Positions 23,110 to 32,227 of a stretch of 37,819 nt of DNA are shown one piece after another. Positions within the stretch are counted from its first letter, which is position 1; each line of letters opens with the position of its first letter. Location: NCBI GenBank assembly GCA_026398285.1, contig JAPLTI010000183.1:1-37819 (forward strand), written 5' to 3'. The position numbers and the translations under genes were made by a program. The stretch comes from Verrucomicrobiota bacterium. Lineage in GTDB: Bacteria > Verrucomicrobiota > Verrucomicrobiia > Chthoniobacterales > Terrimicrobiaceae. The notes beneath the pieces are model-generated. The model had not been told where the DNA came from, made no database searches, and worked only from the letters and a program-made list of their open reading frames with translations.

Positions 23110-24732
23110 ATGAAAATCGGTTTGGCTCAGATTAATTCGACGGTGGGCGATTTGGCGGGAAATTCTCGCCGGATTGTGGAGGCATGCCGATCGCTGGAGT
23201 CTCAAGGCGCGGATGTCATTCTCACGCCGGAATTAGTCCTCACCGGCTACCCGCCGCAGGATTTACTTTTCCAGTCCGACTTTGTGCCGATGAGCCTGCA
23301 GGCTCTTGAGGAAATCCACCGCGAAGTGGGGTCAGCGGCTTGGATTGTTGGCTGTGTGCAAAAAAATCCCTCCTCGTTGGGACGGCCATTTTTCAATGCG
23401 GCAGCTGTGCTGGAGCGTGGATGCGCGATTCGCTGGGTTCATAAGACACTCCTGCCCACCTATGATGTCTTCAATGAGTCACGGTATTTTGAACCCTGTC
23501 AAAAACAGGAGCCGGTCGAAATTCGTGGCACGATTTTCGGTATTACTATTTGCGAGGACATCTGGACCCCGGAGTATCTACCGCGCCCGTTGTATTCGTG
23601 TGATCCGGTGGAAACCCTTTGTGCCGCTGGAGCCACGGCGATTCTGAATCTGAGCGCATCGCCTTTTCAACTCGGGAAACCACAGCTCAGGGAGGCCATG
23701 ATCAAAAATCAGGCTCTCCGACATGGTGTCCCCTTTTATTACTGTAACGCCATCGGTGGAAACGATGAGCTGGTGTTCGATGGTCATTCGCTTGCAGTCG
23801 GCGCGGATGGGGAAATCCAAATACGGCTTCCCGGTTTTGAAGAATCTGCTCAAATCGCATCCGATCGATTAATTGAAAAGGAATCTAGCGACCTCGAGGA
23901 CTTGCGCCGCGCCTTGGTGCTCGGCGTGCGAGACTATGCCGAGAAATGCGGCTTCAAGTCAGCCGTGCTGGGATTGAGCGGTGGCATAGACAGTGCCGTT
24001 GTAGCCTGCCTAGCCGTAGAAGCCTTGGGAGCAAATAAGGTGACCGGTGTCGCGATGCCGTCGCCATTTTCCTCCTCACACAGCGTCGAAGACGCTTTCG
24101 CCCTTGCCAAGAATCTTGGCATCGAGTGCCTGAAAATCCCGATTGGCGAAAGTTTCGAAGTTTTTAAAAACCAGATGCGTCCTGTTTTTGGCGACCGACC
24201 GGAGGATGCCACAGAAGAAAACATGCAAGCGCGTCTTCGCGGCCTCACGCTGATGTCTCTCTCAAACAAATTCGGCCATCTTTTGCTCACAACTGGTAAT
24301 AAAAGTGAACTCGCCGTGGGTTATTGCACACTTTACGGCGATATGGCCGGGGGGCTCGCTGCCATATCGGATGTGCCAAAGACTCTCGTTTACCAACTGG
24401 CAGAGCATTTGAACCGCGACAGAGAAATCATCCCTCGCCGCACGATCGACAAACCGCCAAGCGCAGAACTCCGTCCCGATCAGAAAGACCAGGATACACT
24501 ACCGCCTTACGATGTCCTCGATGCCATTCTCAAACTCTATATCGAAGAAAATCGCGGTGTCGGCGAAATCGTGGCCGCAGGCTTCGATGCCGAAACCGTG
24601 CGGTGGGTGACGCGCAAGGTGGATTTCAACGAATACAAACGCGAACAAGCCGCTCCCGGTCTCAAGATCACCAGCCGTGCATTCGGCATGGGACGGCGCA
24701 TGCCAATCGCCCAAAGATTTTTCTCAAAATGA
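23110..24732 (+). CDS. nadE: glutamine-dependent NAD+ synthetase
   Basis: The 540-residue two-domain enzyme makes NAD+ from deamido-NAD+, ATP and glutamine. The N-terminal nitrilase-type glutaminase domain has the catalytic triad Glu41 (TPELVLTGYPPQD), Lys112 (VHKTLLPTYDVF) and Cys148 (ITICEDIW). The C-terminal synthetase domain has the ATP PP-loop LSGGIDSAV at 289-297, MPSPFSSSHS near 316, TTGNKSELAVGYCTLYGD near 396 and a C-terminal FGMGRRMPIAQRF. All key residues are kept and the length is normal. It is probably co-transcribed with the CPBP protease 4 bases upstream. The gene-free, AT-rich stretch with DnaA-box-like repeats begins right after its stop. Confidence 0.96.
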   Translation: MKIGLAQINSTVGDLAGNSRRIVEACRSLESQGADVILTPELVLTGYPPQDLLFQSDFVPMSLQALEEIHREVGSAAWIVGCVQKNPSSLGRPFFNAAAVLERGCAIRWVHKTLLPTYDVFNESRYFEPCQKQEPVEIRGTIFGITICEDIWTPEYLPRPLYSCDPVETLCAAGATAILNLSASPFQLGKPQLREAMIKNQALRHGVPFYYCNAIGGNDELVFDGHSLAVGADGEIQIRLPGFEESAQIASDRLIEKESSDLEDLRRALVLGVRDYAEKCGFKSAVLGLSGGIDSAVVACLAVEALGANKVTGVAMPSPFSSSHSVEDAFALAKNLGIECLKIPIGESFEVFKNQMRPVFGDRPEDATEENMQARLRGLTLMSLSNKFGHLLLTTGNKSELAVGYCTLYGDMAGGLAAISDVPKTLVYQLAEHLNRDREIIPRRTIDKPPSAELRPDQKDQDTLPPYDVLDAILKLYIEENRGVGEIVAAGFDAETVRWVTRKVDFNEYKREQAAPGLKITSRAFGMGRRMPIAQRFFSK

Positions 24733-25084
24733 ACGCCTCATGGACATTTCCCAAAGTGTCAACAGTGTGTGAACAACTTGTGAATCCATGCCAGCAAAGT
24801 TTAACAACTCGCCGAAAATCCAGAGTTTTTCAGAGCCATTATTTTTCACTCACAGCTTCTTCACAGAGTCAAAAACGCGTGGAACACCCACTGGGAGCCT
24901 GAGGAACACACTTCTTCATGGTTGTTCACAACATTAAGAAGAAGAAGTTTCCTGAAAAATAATTTCTTTATTATTAAAGGATGTGAACAACCTCTCAGCG
25001 GATGGCATTTCAGACTGGTGAACACACTTTGCACTTGCTACCCAACCTGCTAAAAATCCGCACCAACCATTCATTTTAACCATC
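24733..25084. other. gene-free region with DnaA-box-like repeats and an AT-rich block (candidate replication origin or DnaA-binding locus)
   Basis: This is the longest non-coding stretch in the window. The 10-mer TGTGAACAAC occurs three times without mismatch: 24768-24777 (plus), 24921-24930 (as GTTGTTCACA) and 24982-24991 (plus). Its 9-mer core TTGTTCACA differs from the DnaA-box consensus TTWTNCACA only at position 3. Near-matches are TTTTTCACT (24842), TTCTTCACA (24857) and TGTGAATCC (24779). After the second perfect copy comes AAG four times in a row (24936-24947), like a DnaA-trio, and then a block with 11 G+C in 50 bases (24931-24980), like an unwinding element. A cluster of repressor sites for the next gene is the alternative. 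Confidence 0.5.
25029..25056 (+). promoter_or_regulatory. possible sigma-70 promoter of the deoxyhypusine synthase homologue
   Basis: TTGCAC (25029-25034), a 16-base spacer and TAAAAA (25051-25056), about 28 bases before the ATG. The last near-match of the repeated TGTGAACA motif (GGTGAACAC, 25018) lies just upstream. Confidence 0.35.
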
Positions 25085-25920
<836 letters not shown>

Positions 25921-25992
25921 AATGTGGATTTCATACCACCACCACGAGCGGTGCAACTTAAGACTTAATTCTTAAAACTTCAAACTTCTTTC

Positions 25993-26880
25993 ATGCACAT
26001 CCTCGACATTCTCAAACCCGGAAAACCGACCGTATCGTTCGAGTTTTTCCCACCGAAGACCGCCGAGGCACAGCATGCTCTCTACGACACAATCCGCGAG
26101 CTGGAAAAAATCCACCCGAACTTTGTCAGCGTGACCTACGGTGCAGGCGGTTCTACTCGTGAACTCACGCACGATCTAGTTCTGCGCCTGAAGACCACCA
26201 CGACGCTGGATCCTGTGCCGCATCTGACTTGCGTTGGTCATACCCGCGAAGAGATCACAGCCATCCTCGAGCGCTACGCCGCCGCCGGTGTGAGCAATAT
26301 TCTCGCCCTTCGAGGCGATCCCCCACGCGACAAACCCGACTACAACCATGCGGGGGATACATTTCCGCAAGCGGTAGATCTTGTGCGTTTCGTCAAAAGT
26401 TTTAGCGGACATCCCGACCCGCGCGGCTTTGGCATCGGTGTGGCCGGTTTTCCAGAAGGCCACCCTGCCACGCCAAATCGCCTGTTGGAAATGGACTACC
26501 TCAAGGCCAAGGTGGACGCCGGAGCGGATTACATCTGCACCCAACTTTTCTTCGATAACCACGATTTCTATGACTTCCGCGAACGGTGCGCTCTGGCCGG
26601 CATTCATGTGCCGATCATTGCTGGCATCATGCCAGTGACCAGCCAGTCCTCGATGCGCCGAATGGCCGAGCTCGCAGGCGGTGCCCGTTTTCCTGGGCGT
26701 CTTCTCAAGGCCTTGCAACGCGCTGGCGACTCCAGTGAAGCATTCCGGCAGATCGGCCTGCACTACGCCACAGAGCAATGCGCCGACCTCCTCAACCAAG
26801 GCGTTGCCGGAATCCACCTCTACACGCTCAACCAATCCACCGCCACGCGCGAAATCTGCCAGCGGCTTGGAATTCTTTAG
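25993..26880 (+). CDS. metF: methylenetetrahydrofolate reductase
   Basis: The 295-residue TIM-barrel flavoenzyme reduces 5,10-methylene-THF to 5-methyl-THF, the methyl donor for methionine. Motifs in order are VSFEFFPPKT (14-23) with the catalytic Glu, VSVTYGAGGSTRELT near 46, HLTCVGHTREEI near 77, LALRGDPPRD near 104, IGVAGFPEGHP near 149, ADYICTQLFFDN near 178 and PIIAGIMPV near 206. The length is right for the bacterial FAD type without the SAM-binding domain. The leader contains TTAAGA (25958) and its complement TCTTAA (25970) but no S-box riboswitch pattern. The carrier-protein gene begins only 11 bases downstream, so metF may lead that operon. Confidence 0.94.
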   Translation: MHILDILKPGKPTVSFEFFPPKTAEAQHALYDTIRELEKIHPNFVSVTYGAGGSTRELTHDLVLRLKTTTTLDPVPHLTCVGHTREEITAILERYAAAGVSNILALRGDPPRDKPDYNHAGDTFPQAVDLVRFVKSFSGHPDPRGFGIGVAGFPEGHPATPNRLLEMDYLKAKVDAGADYICTQLFFDNHDFYDFRERCALAGIHVPIIAGIMPVTSQSSMRRMAELAGGARFPGRLLKALQRAGDSSEAFRQIGLHYATEQCADLLNQGVAGIHLYTLNQSTATREICQRLGIL

Positions 26881-26891
26881 ACCATCCGCCA

Positions 26892-27146
26892 ATGGCTGAA
26901 ACTCCGGACGCCATCGCAAAAAAAGAGGCCAAGCTCCTTGGCATCCTTGCCTCCGACATTCTCGAGCTCGGGCCGGATTTCAAATGCACCGACGACCTCT
27001 TTGAAGCGGGCTTGGATTCCATGGCGATCATGCGCCTCCTCATCCATGTTGAAACCGCCTTCGGATGCCGCCTACCTGTGTCGCAAGTGAACCGTGAGAA
27101 TTTCTCCACAGTGCAAAAAATAGCCGCCCTTATTCCGGCTGAGTAA
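26892..27146 (+). CDS. acyl carrier protein
   Basis: The 84-residue acidic helical protein has the carrier-protein signature LFEAGLDSMAIMRLL, with Ser43 as the expected phosphopantetheine attachment site (DSM rather than the DSL of fatty-acid AcpP). The flanking ELG...TDDLFE and FGCRLP segments are typical. It is not next to fab genes but sits directly before an FAD oxidoreductase and an AMP-forming ligase, so it is probably a dedicated carrier for a specialised acyl pathway. The ATG at 26892 lies 11 bases after metF and the frame upstream of it is not family-like. Confidence 0.88.
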   Translation: MAETPDAIAKKEAKLLGILASDILELGPDFKCTDDLFEAGLDSMAIMRLLIHVETAFGCRLPVSQVNRENFSTVQKIAALIPAE

Positions 27147-27155
27147 CTCCGTGCT

Positions 27156-28367
27156 GTGAGTTCCCCGGAAAAAATCGACATTCTTGTCGTAGGTGGAGGC
27201 ACGGCAGGGATCGCCGCCGCTGTGTCAGCCGCACGGGCCGGGGCAAGGACGCTGCTCGTGGAACGGCGAAACGCCCTCGGAGGCATGGCTTCCAATGCCC
27301 TCGTGCACACGCTCTGCGGACTTTACCTGCTGCGAAATGACGACGCCCAACCTTTGGCCTACGCCAATGAGGGCTTCCCCCGCGAGTTTGCCGAGAGTCT
27401 CATCCGAGCAGGAGGCGCCTCAGGGCCGGTGCGAATGGGAAAACTCGACGTCCTCCCACACCAACCCGCCGCCCTCGCCGCCGTGGCGGATGACATCACT
27501 CGCCAAACTCCAAACCTCACCGTTCTTCTCCACACAGATCTCACAGACATCGACTCCGCCTCGGGTCAAATCCAAGCCGCGCATCTGCAGTCGCGAGGCC
27601 ATGTCTTTGAAGTCGAGATGAACTCGCTCATCGATGCCTCGGGGGATGCCGAAGCCTGCGCTCTTGCAGGAGCCGCTTTTGAGTGTGCGCCAGCGGATCG
27701 ACTTCAACGGCCGGCCTATATTTTTGGAATCGGTGGCGCACATGAAACCGCTCTGGCTGGTGATGCCCGCCTCAGGCTTGCCCACCTCATCAGCGGCGCC
27801 GTGGCATCAAACCAGCTTTCCGCCGAAGCTCTGGGCGTGGCATTCCGCCACGGTCTGAGCCAAAACGAAATTTGGGCGACAATCGATCTGCAGGCTGATC
27901 CCTACGACCCCTGTTCGCCGGAGTGCCTTACTCGCGTGGAGGACTGCGGACGCCGCGTTTCATTTGAAATCATCCGCTATCTGCGAGCTCATGCCGAGGG
28001 TTTTGAAAACGCGCGTATCACCTGCACGCCCGCGCAGGCAGGCATTCGTGAGAGCCGACGCCTGAGCGGGCTGGCCTGCCTCACGGAGGAGGACATCCTC
28101 CAAGGCAGGCAGGTTGAAAACCCCGCCGCGCTCGCCTGTTGGCCATGGGAACTGCGCGAGAATGCCAAGGGGCCGCGCTTCCGGTTTCCCGAGGAGAACC
28201 GTCCTGCTGGCATCTCGCTCGATTGCCTGCGCTCGCGAACCTTTGAGAATCTCTTCGTCGCCGGACGCTGCATCTCCTGCACCCACGAGGCCCAGGCATC
28301 GATCCGCGTTACCGGCACATGCCTCGCAACAGGCGAGGCGGCAGGGAGAGCGGCAGCCGCATTTTGA
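27156..28367 (+). CDS. FAD-dependent oxidoreductase (FAD_oxidored type) in the carrier-protein operon
   Basis: The 403-residue flavoprotein opens with the FAD motif ILVVGGGTAGIAAAVSAAR (9-27) and LLVERRNALGGMAS near 33, typical of the PF12831-type FAD oxidoreductases. The middle holds LIDASGDAEACALAGAAFE near 151, and the end SRTFENLFVAGRCIS then TGTCLATGEAAGRAA, which closes the FAD site near 365-400. No second redox centre is seen: the few cysteines are scattered. The start is GTG at 27156. It lies between the acyl carrier protein and the acyl ligase, so an oxidation or reduction of an acyl group held on the carrier is a fair guess, but the reaction cannot be read. Confidence 0.82.
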   Translation: MSSPEKIDILVVGGGTAGIAAAVSAARAGARTLLVERRNALGGMASNALVHTLCGLYLLRNDDAQPLAYANEGFPREFAESLIRAGGASGPVRMGKLDVLPHQPAALAAVADDITRQTPNLTVLLHTDLTDIDSASGQIQAAHLQSRGHVFEVEMNSLIDASGDAEACALAGAAFECAPADRLQRPAYIFGIGGAHETALAGDARLRLAHLISGAVASNQLSAEALGVAFRHGLSQNEIWATIDLQADPYDPCSPECLTRVEDCGRRVSFEIIRYLRAHAEGFENARITCTPAQAGIRESRRLSGLACLTEEDILQGRQVENPAALACWPWELRENAKGPRFRFPEENRPAGISLDCLRSRTFENLFVAGRCISCTHEAQASIRVTGTCLATGEAAGRAAAAF

Positions 28368-28368
28368 G

Positions 28369-29733
28369 ATGAATATCGCCGAGGAAATTTTTAAAAATGC
28401 CGATCCCAACGCGGTGGCCGTTTTCCACGATGGGCAAGAAACAACCTACGCCGCTCTCGATGAAAAAAGCGCCAGGCTCGCTCGGCAACTCCGCCCGCTG
28501 ATCGAGTCCCTGCCTTGCCCACGAGTCGGTCTCCAATGTGCCGATGGGGTGGATTACATCGCACACGCACTCGGCATCCTGCGGGCCGGTGGGTGCTTCG
28601 TCCCCATCGCTCCCGAGCTTTCCGTGCCAGAGCGCCAGCGGTTGATTGAGGAGGTTCACCTTGATGTCATCGTAAAGCAAACCGAGGTCGGCGGGGTGCT
28701 TCTTGAATCACCAGCCCATGCGTCTCCTCCGCCCGAGTGGATCAAACCGCTTGCGGAAATACGCCCCGCCTTCATTCGATTCACCTCCGGCACCACTGGC
28801 CATGCCAAGGGCATCACCCTTTCCCATCAAACCCTGCTGGATCGCATCACGGCTGCAAACGAGGGTCTCGGCATCACGCCTGCCGACCGCATCCTCTGGG
28901 TGCTTCCAATGTCACACCACTTCGCTGTCTCGATCATGCTCTACCTCTGGAATGGAGCTGGCATTGTTCTGCCGCTTTCGAGCCTGCCAGGTGATCTTCT
29001 CGAAGCTTCGAAGCGCACCTGCGCTACAGTCCTCTACGCGGCACCTTTTCATTACGAGATGCTCTCCGGCTGTGACGGCGACGCCGATGTTCACTGGCGA
29101 CTGGCTGTCTCAACCACGGCGGCTTTGGCTCCATCCACCGCAGAGAAAATTTCCCAAAGGTTCGGTATTTTTCCATCCCAAGCACTCGGCATCATTGAAG
29201 TCGGCCTCCCCTGCCTGAATTCTCCCGCGCCCGATCTGCGCCCAGCATCGATCGGTCTTCCTCAGCCTTCGTTTCAAGCCAAGCTCAAGGATTCGCAGCT
29301 TCTTCTGCGAGGCCCCGGTTGCCTCGATGCTTATCTCTCTCCCTGGCAACCACGCTCTGAAATCCTTGATGAGGAGGGGTGGTTTGCCACTGGCGATATC
29401 GCTGAAATCGACGCGGAGGGGTTTATCACCCTCCTGGGCCGCACCAGCACGGCTATTTCGATTGGCGGAATGAAGTTCTTCCCCGATGAGGTCGAGGCCG
29501 TTCTCAACACGCATCCGGCTGTGGAACTCAGCCGCGTCTTCGCCCGCTTGCACCCGGATTTCGGCATGGTTCCGATCGCGGAGGTTGTCATTGCCGCTGG
29601 CGTCGAAGCCCCTCCCCACCTCGATCTGCTCAAGCTTTGCCGCTGCGAAATGTCCGCCCACAAAGTCCCCGTCGAAATTCATTTTGTGAACGACATCCCG
29701 CAGACCCCAAGCGGTAAAATCAAACGCCAATGA
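28369..29733 (+). CDS. AMP-forming acyl/aryl ligase (ANL superfamily)
   Basis: The 454-residue enzyme has the adenylating-enzyme motifs: RFTSGTTGHAKGI near 137-149 (ATP P-loop), WVLPMSHHFAVSIML near 177, WFATGDIAEID near 341 and LGRTSTAISIGGMKFFPDEVE near 356. The C-terminal PSGKIKRQ ends with Lys450 as the catalytic A10 lysine. It would activate a carboxylic acid to the acyl-adenylate and load it on the carrier protein two genes upstream or on CoA. It is shorter than most CoA ligases (500-550), like stand-alone ligases of aryl-polyene-type clusters. The ATG at 28369 follows the previous stop by one base; the open frame further upstream is not family-like. Confidence 0.88.
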   Translation: MNIAEEIFKNADPNAVAVFHDGQETTYAALDEKSARLARQLRPLIESLPCPRVGLQCADGVDYIAHALGILRAGGCFVPIAPELSVPERQRLIEEVHLDVIVKQTEVGGVLLESPAHASPPPEWIKPLAEIRPAFIRFTSGTTGHAKGITLSHQTLLDRITAANEGLGITPADRILWVLPMSHHFAVSIMLYLWNGAGIVLPLSSLPGDLLEASKRTCATVLYAAPFHYEMLSGCDGDADVHWRLAVSTTAALAPSTAEKISQRFGIFPSQALGIIEVGLPCLNSPAPDLRPASIGLPQPSFQAKLKDSQLLLRGPGCLDAYLSPWQPRSEILDEEGWFATGDIAEIDAEGFITLLGRTSTAISIGGMKFFPDEVEAVLNTHPAVELSRVFARLHPDFGMVPIAEVVIAAGVEAPPHLDLLKLCRCEMSAHKVPVEIHFVNDIPQTPSGKIKRQ

Positions 29734-30374
29734 AACGCCTCAGTCTTCTTTTTTTGCTCCTCCTCGCTGCGCCCCTTCGCGCAGAGGATACCCAGACAAT
29801 CCTGCGCGATTGGATTTCTAAACAAGTCGCCATCCGCTCGCTGCGGGCCGATTTCATCCAGACCCGCCGGCTGCCCGCTCTTCGTATTCCGCTGAAAAAA
29901 TCCGGCACCGTCTGGTTCGGCACCGAGGGGCGCTTCCGCTGGCAAGACGGTGATCCAGCCGACTTGCTCGTGCTCAAGTCGCCGAATGACTTTCTCGTGA
30001 TTGAACCGAAAAAATCCCTCGCCCGCAGGTTCAGCGCATCATCCGCCGCTGCCCGTGCCATGCAGGAGCTCCCCATGCCCATCGCCATCTCGCTCGATGA
30101 GTTCCAGCGCCGATTCGAGGTCGTTTCCCTCAAGGAGGACGGCGCTCGCATGGACCTTCGTCTCACCCCCAAGGACCCGCGACTCGCCGAGGGTCTCAAG
30201 TCGCTTCGCATCCTCTTCGATCCAGCCAGCGGCGCTGTCTCCCTCTTTGAAATGACCTTCCGCGACGGCAGCGAGGTTTCGACCGAATTCACCCGCATCG
30301 AGCGGAATCCCACACTCCCCGCTGAGCTTTTCCAACACGATCTCCGGGATTTCAAAATCGAAGACCAATCGTGA
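29730..30374 (+). CDS. LolA-like outer membrane lipoprotein carrier protein
   Basis: The 214-residue product has a signal peptide (MKRLSLLFLLLLAAPLRA) and then a LolA-type fold: IRSLRADFIQTRRLPALRIPLKKSGTVWF near 35-63 is the characteristic first strands, followed by GRFRWQDGDPADLLVLKSPNDFLVIEP near 67. LolA carries lipoproteins across the periplasm; members inside carrier-protein clusters (aryl polyenes) may carry the lipid product. The ATG overlaps the ligase stop by four bases, so it belongs to the same operon. As it is not next to lolCDE, a dedicated role is more likely than general lipoprotein transport. Confidence 0.82.
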   Translation: MKRLSLLFLLLLAAPLRAEDTQTILRDWISKQVAIRSLRADFIQTRRLPALRIPLKKSGTVWFGTEGRFRWQDGDPADLLVLKSPNDFLVIEPKKSLARRFSASSAAARAMQELPMPIAISLDEFQRRFEVVSLKEDGARMDLRLTPKDPRLAEGLKSLRILFDPASGAVSLFEMTFRDGSEVSTEFTRIERNPTLPAELFQHDLRDFKIEDQS

Positions 30375-30470
30375 AACATGCCGCCCTCTTCCAAAGTTTT
30401 TATTCGCAGAGCAAGAAATCCTGTGCTGACATGAGGCGTCAGCTTTCAAAGATGAATTCATTCTACTTCA

Positions 30471-32216
30471 ATGAGTAATCTTCCGATGCCTGTGGCAGCG
30501 CGGCTGTGGAGCTACGTTCGCCGCTACAAAGGTCTGCTGGGAATCTCGGCGCTGGGCAACCTCATCACGGTGACCATCGCTTCTATGGCGCCGCTTTTTG
30601 TGAAGCTGGTCATTGATGAAGCCATCCCCGGGCGGAATGTGCCGTTCCTTGCCGGAATTGTGCTCGTATTTCTGGCCTTCGAAGCCATTCGCTATTTTGT
30701 CGGCTACGGACATCACTACCTCCTCTACTATGCCGGCCAGCGCGTGGTTTTCGACATCCGCCGCGCCCTTTTCCACCACTTGCAGATGCTGCACCTCTCG
30801 TTTTACGAAACCCAGCGCACAGCGAGCCTGGTGAACCGCGTCGTCCACGATGCCGCCGCCGTGCAGCAATTCATCACCACAGCGCTCTCGACGGTGTCGA
30901 ACAGTCTCGTCTCCCTCGCTTTGGCGACGACGATCATGTTTTTCCTGAACTGGAAAATGGCCCTCTTCTGCACAGCAAGCCTGCCCCTTTATTTTTCTGT
31001 CGTGCATCTTTATCGGCGAGGCCTCCACACCCGCTCGCACGATGTGCAGGAGCGCCAGTCCGCTCTGGCTGGGACGCTGGGTGAGACATTCAGCGGCATC
31101 AAGGTGGTGAAATGTTTTGCCCAGGAGGACCACGAGCGCAGGCGCTTCCTCCAGCGAATCCGCGAAAACCTCCCGCATGAACTGGAACTCACCCTCATGG
31201 GAGTCCGCATGTGGCTCCTCCTGGCTGGAATCTTTGCCGTTGTCTACGGATCTGTGCTCCTCTGGGGCGGCACCAGCGTGATGTATGGCACCATGTCGCT
31301 CGGCTCATTTGTGGCTTTCACAAGCTACCTCATGATGCTCTACGGCCCACTGCAAAACCTCTCCAACCTCATCCAAATCGCCACCAGCGCCCGCACAGGA
31401 TTCGAGCGCATTCTCAGCCTCCACGACATCCGCCCTCACATCACGGAGATCGCGAATCCCATCTCTCTTCCCAACCTGCGCGGCGCGGTGGATTTCGACC
31501 ACATCGCCTTTTCCTATGATCGCGGCATCGCAATAAACGACTTCAGTCTCAGCGTTCCAGCCGGCGAGATCGTCGCGCTGGTCGGTCCAAGCGGGAGTGG
31601 AAAATCAACGCTCATCAGCCTGCTCACCCGTTTCTATGATCCTTCGGCAGGAGTCATCCGCATCGATGGCCATGATCTGCGAACGCTCGATTACGACCTC
31701 TACCGCCAACAAATCGGCATCGTCCTCCAGGACAACTTTCTTTTCTCGGGTTCGATTGATGAAAACATCCGCTACGGGCGGCCCGATGCGACCGAGGACG
31801 AAGTGTGCCGCGCCGCCGAGTTGGCGAATGCGTGGGAATTCATCGCCAAAATGGAAGGCGGCCTCAAAGCCCAAGTGGGACAAGGCGGCGCCACGCTCTC
31901 CGGCGGCCAACGCCAGCGCATCGCCATCGCCCGCTGCCTGCTCAAAGATCCACGGATTTTGATTTTCGACGAAGCCACCAGCGCGCTCGATAACGAAAGT
32001 GAAGCGCTCGTTCAGCAGTCGCTCGACACCTTGATGGAAGGCCGCACGGTTTTCATTGTAGCTCACCGTCTGAGCACGATTCGCCGCGCCAATCGGATCG
32101 TTGTGATGGAATCAGGCCGTCTCGCCCAGCTGGGCACGCATCAAGAACTCATGGCGGTGGATGGCCCTTATCGCAATCTCCAGAAGCTCTCCGTCGTCCA
32201 CGAAGCTGCGGCCTGA
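30471..32216 (+). CDS. MsbA-type ABC exporter (fused permease and ATPase)
   Basis: The 581-residue half-transporter has six membrane helices in residues 20-320, with the coupling region HLSFYETQRTASLVNRV near 109, then an ATPase domain. Walker A GPSGSGKST is near 372, the Q-loop is LQDNFLFSGS, the signature LSGGQRQRIAIAR is near 476, Walker B ILIFDEATSALD near 496 and the H-loop VAHRLSTI near 527. It works as a homodimer at the inner membrane and fits the lipid A/lipid exporter group in length and sequence style. It starts 96 bases after the LolA-like gene and is followed 11 bases later by an HlyD-type adaptor, so an export role for the upstream pathway's product is plausible. Confidence 0.9.
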   Translation: MSNLPMPVAARLWSYVRRYKGLLGISALGNLITVTIASMAPLFVKLVIDEAIPGRNVPFLAGIVLVFLAFEAIRYFVGYGHHYLLYYAGQRVVFDIRRALFHHLQMLHLSFYETQRTASLVNRVVHDAAAVQQFITTALSTVSNSLVSLALATTIMFFLNWKMALFCTASLPLYFSVVHLYRRGLHTRSHDVQERQSALAGTLGETFSGIKVVKCFAQEDHERRRFLQRIRENLPHELELTLMGVRMWLLLAGIFAVVYGSVLLWGGTSVMYGTMSLGSFVAFTSYLMMLYGPLQNLSNLIQIATSARTGFERILSLHDIRPHITEIANPISLPNLRGAVDFDHIAFSYDRGIAINDFSLSVPAGEIVALVGPSGSGKSTLISLLTRFYDPSAGVIRIDGHDLRTLDYDLYRQQIGIVLQDNFLFSGSIDENIRYGRPDATEDEVCRAAELANAWEFIAKMEGGLKAQVGQGGATLSGGQRQRIAIARCLLKDPRILIFDEATSALDNESEALVQQSLDTLMEGRTVFIVAHRLSTIRRANRIVVMESGRLAQLGTHQELMAVDGPYRNLQKLSVVHEAAA

Positions 32217-32227
32217 AGCCTATTTCC

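Noticed and set aside
25958-25975. TTAAGA...TCTTAA inverted repeat before metF as a methionine operator
   Set aside because: Only a 6-base A/T-rich palindrome with no second copy; it does not resemble a MetJ box or S-box, so I do not list it as a site.
30425-30446. Hairpin GCTGAC/GTCAGC between the LolA-like and ABC exporter genes as a terminator
   Set aside because: Stem of six with a 7-base loop and only TTTC behind it; too weak to claim that the operon ends there.
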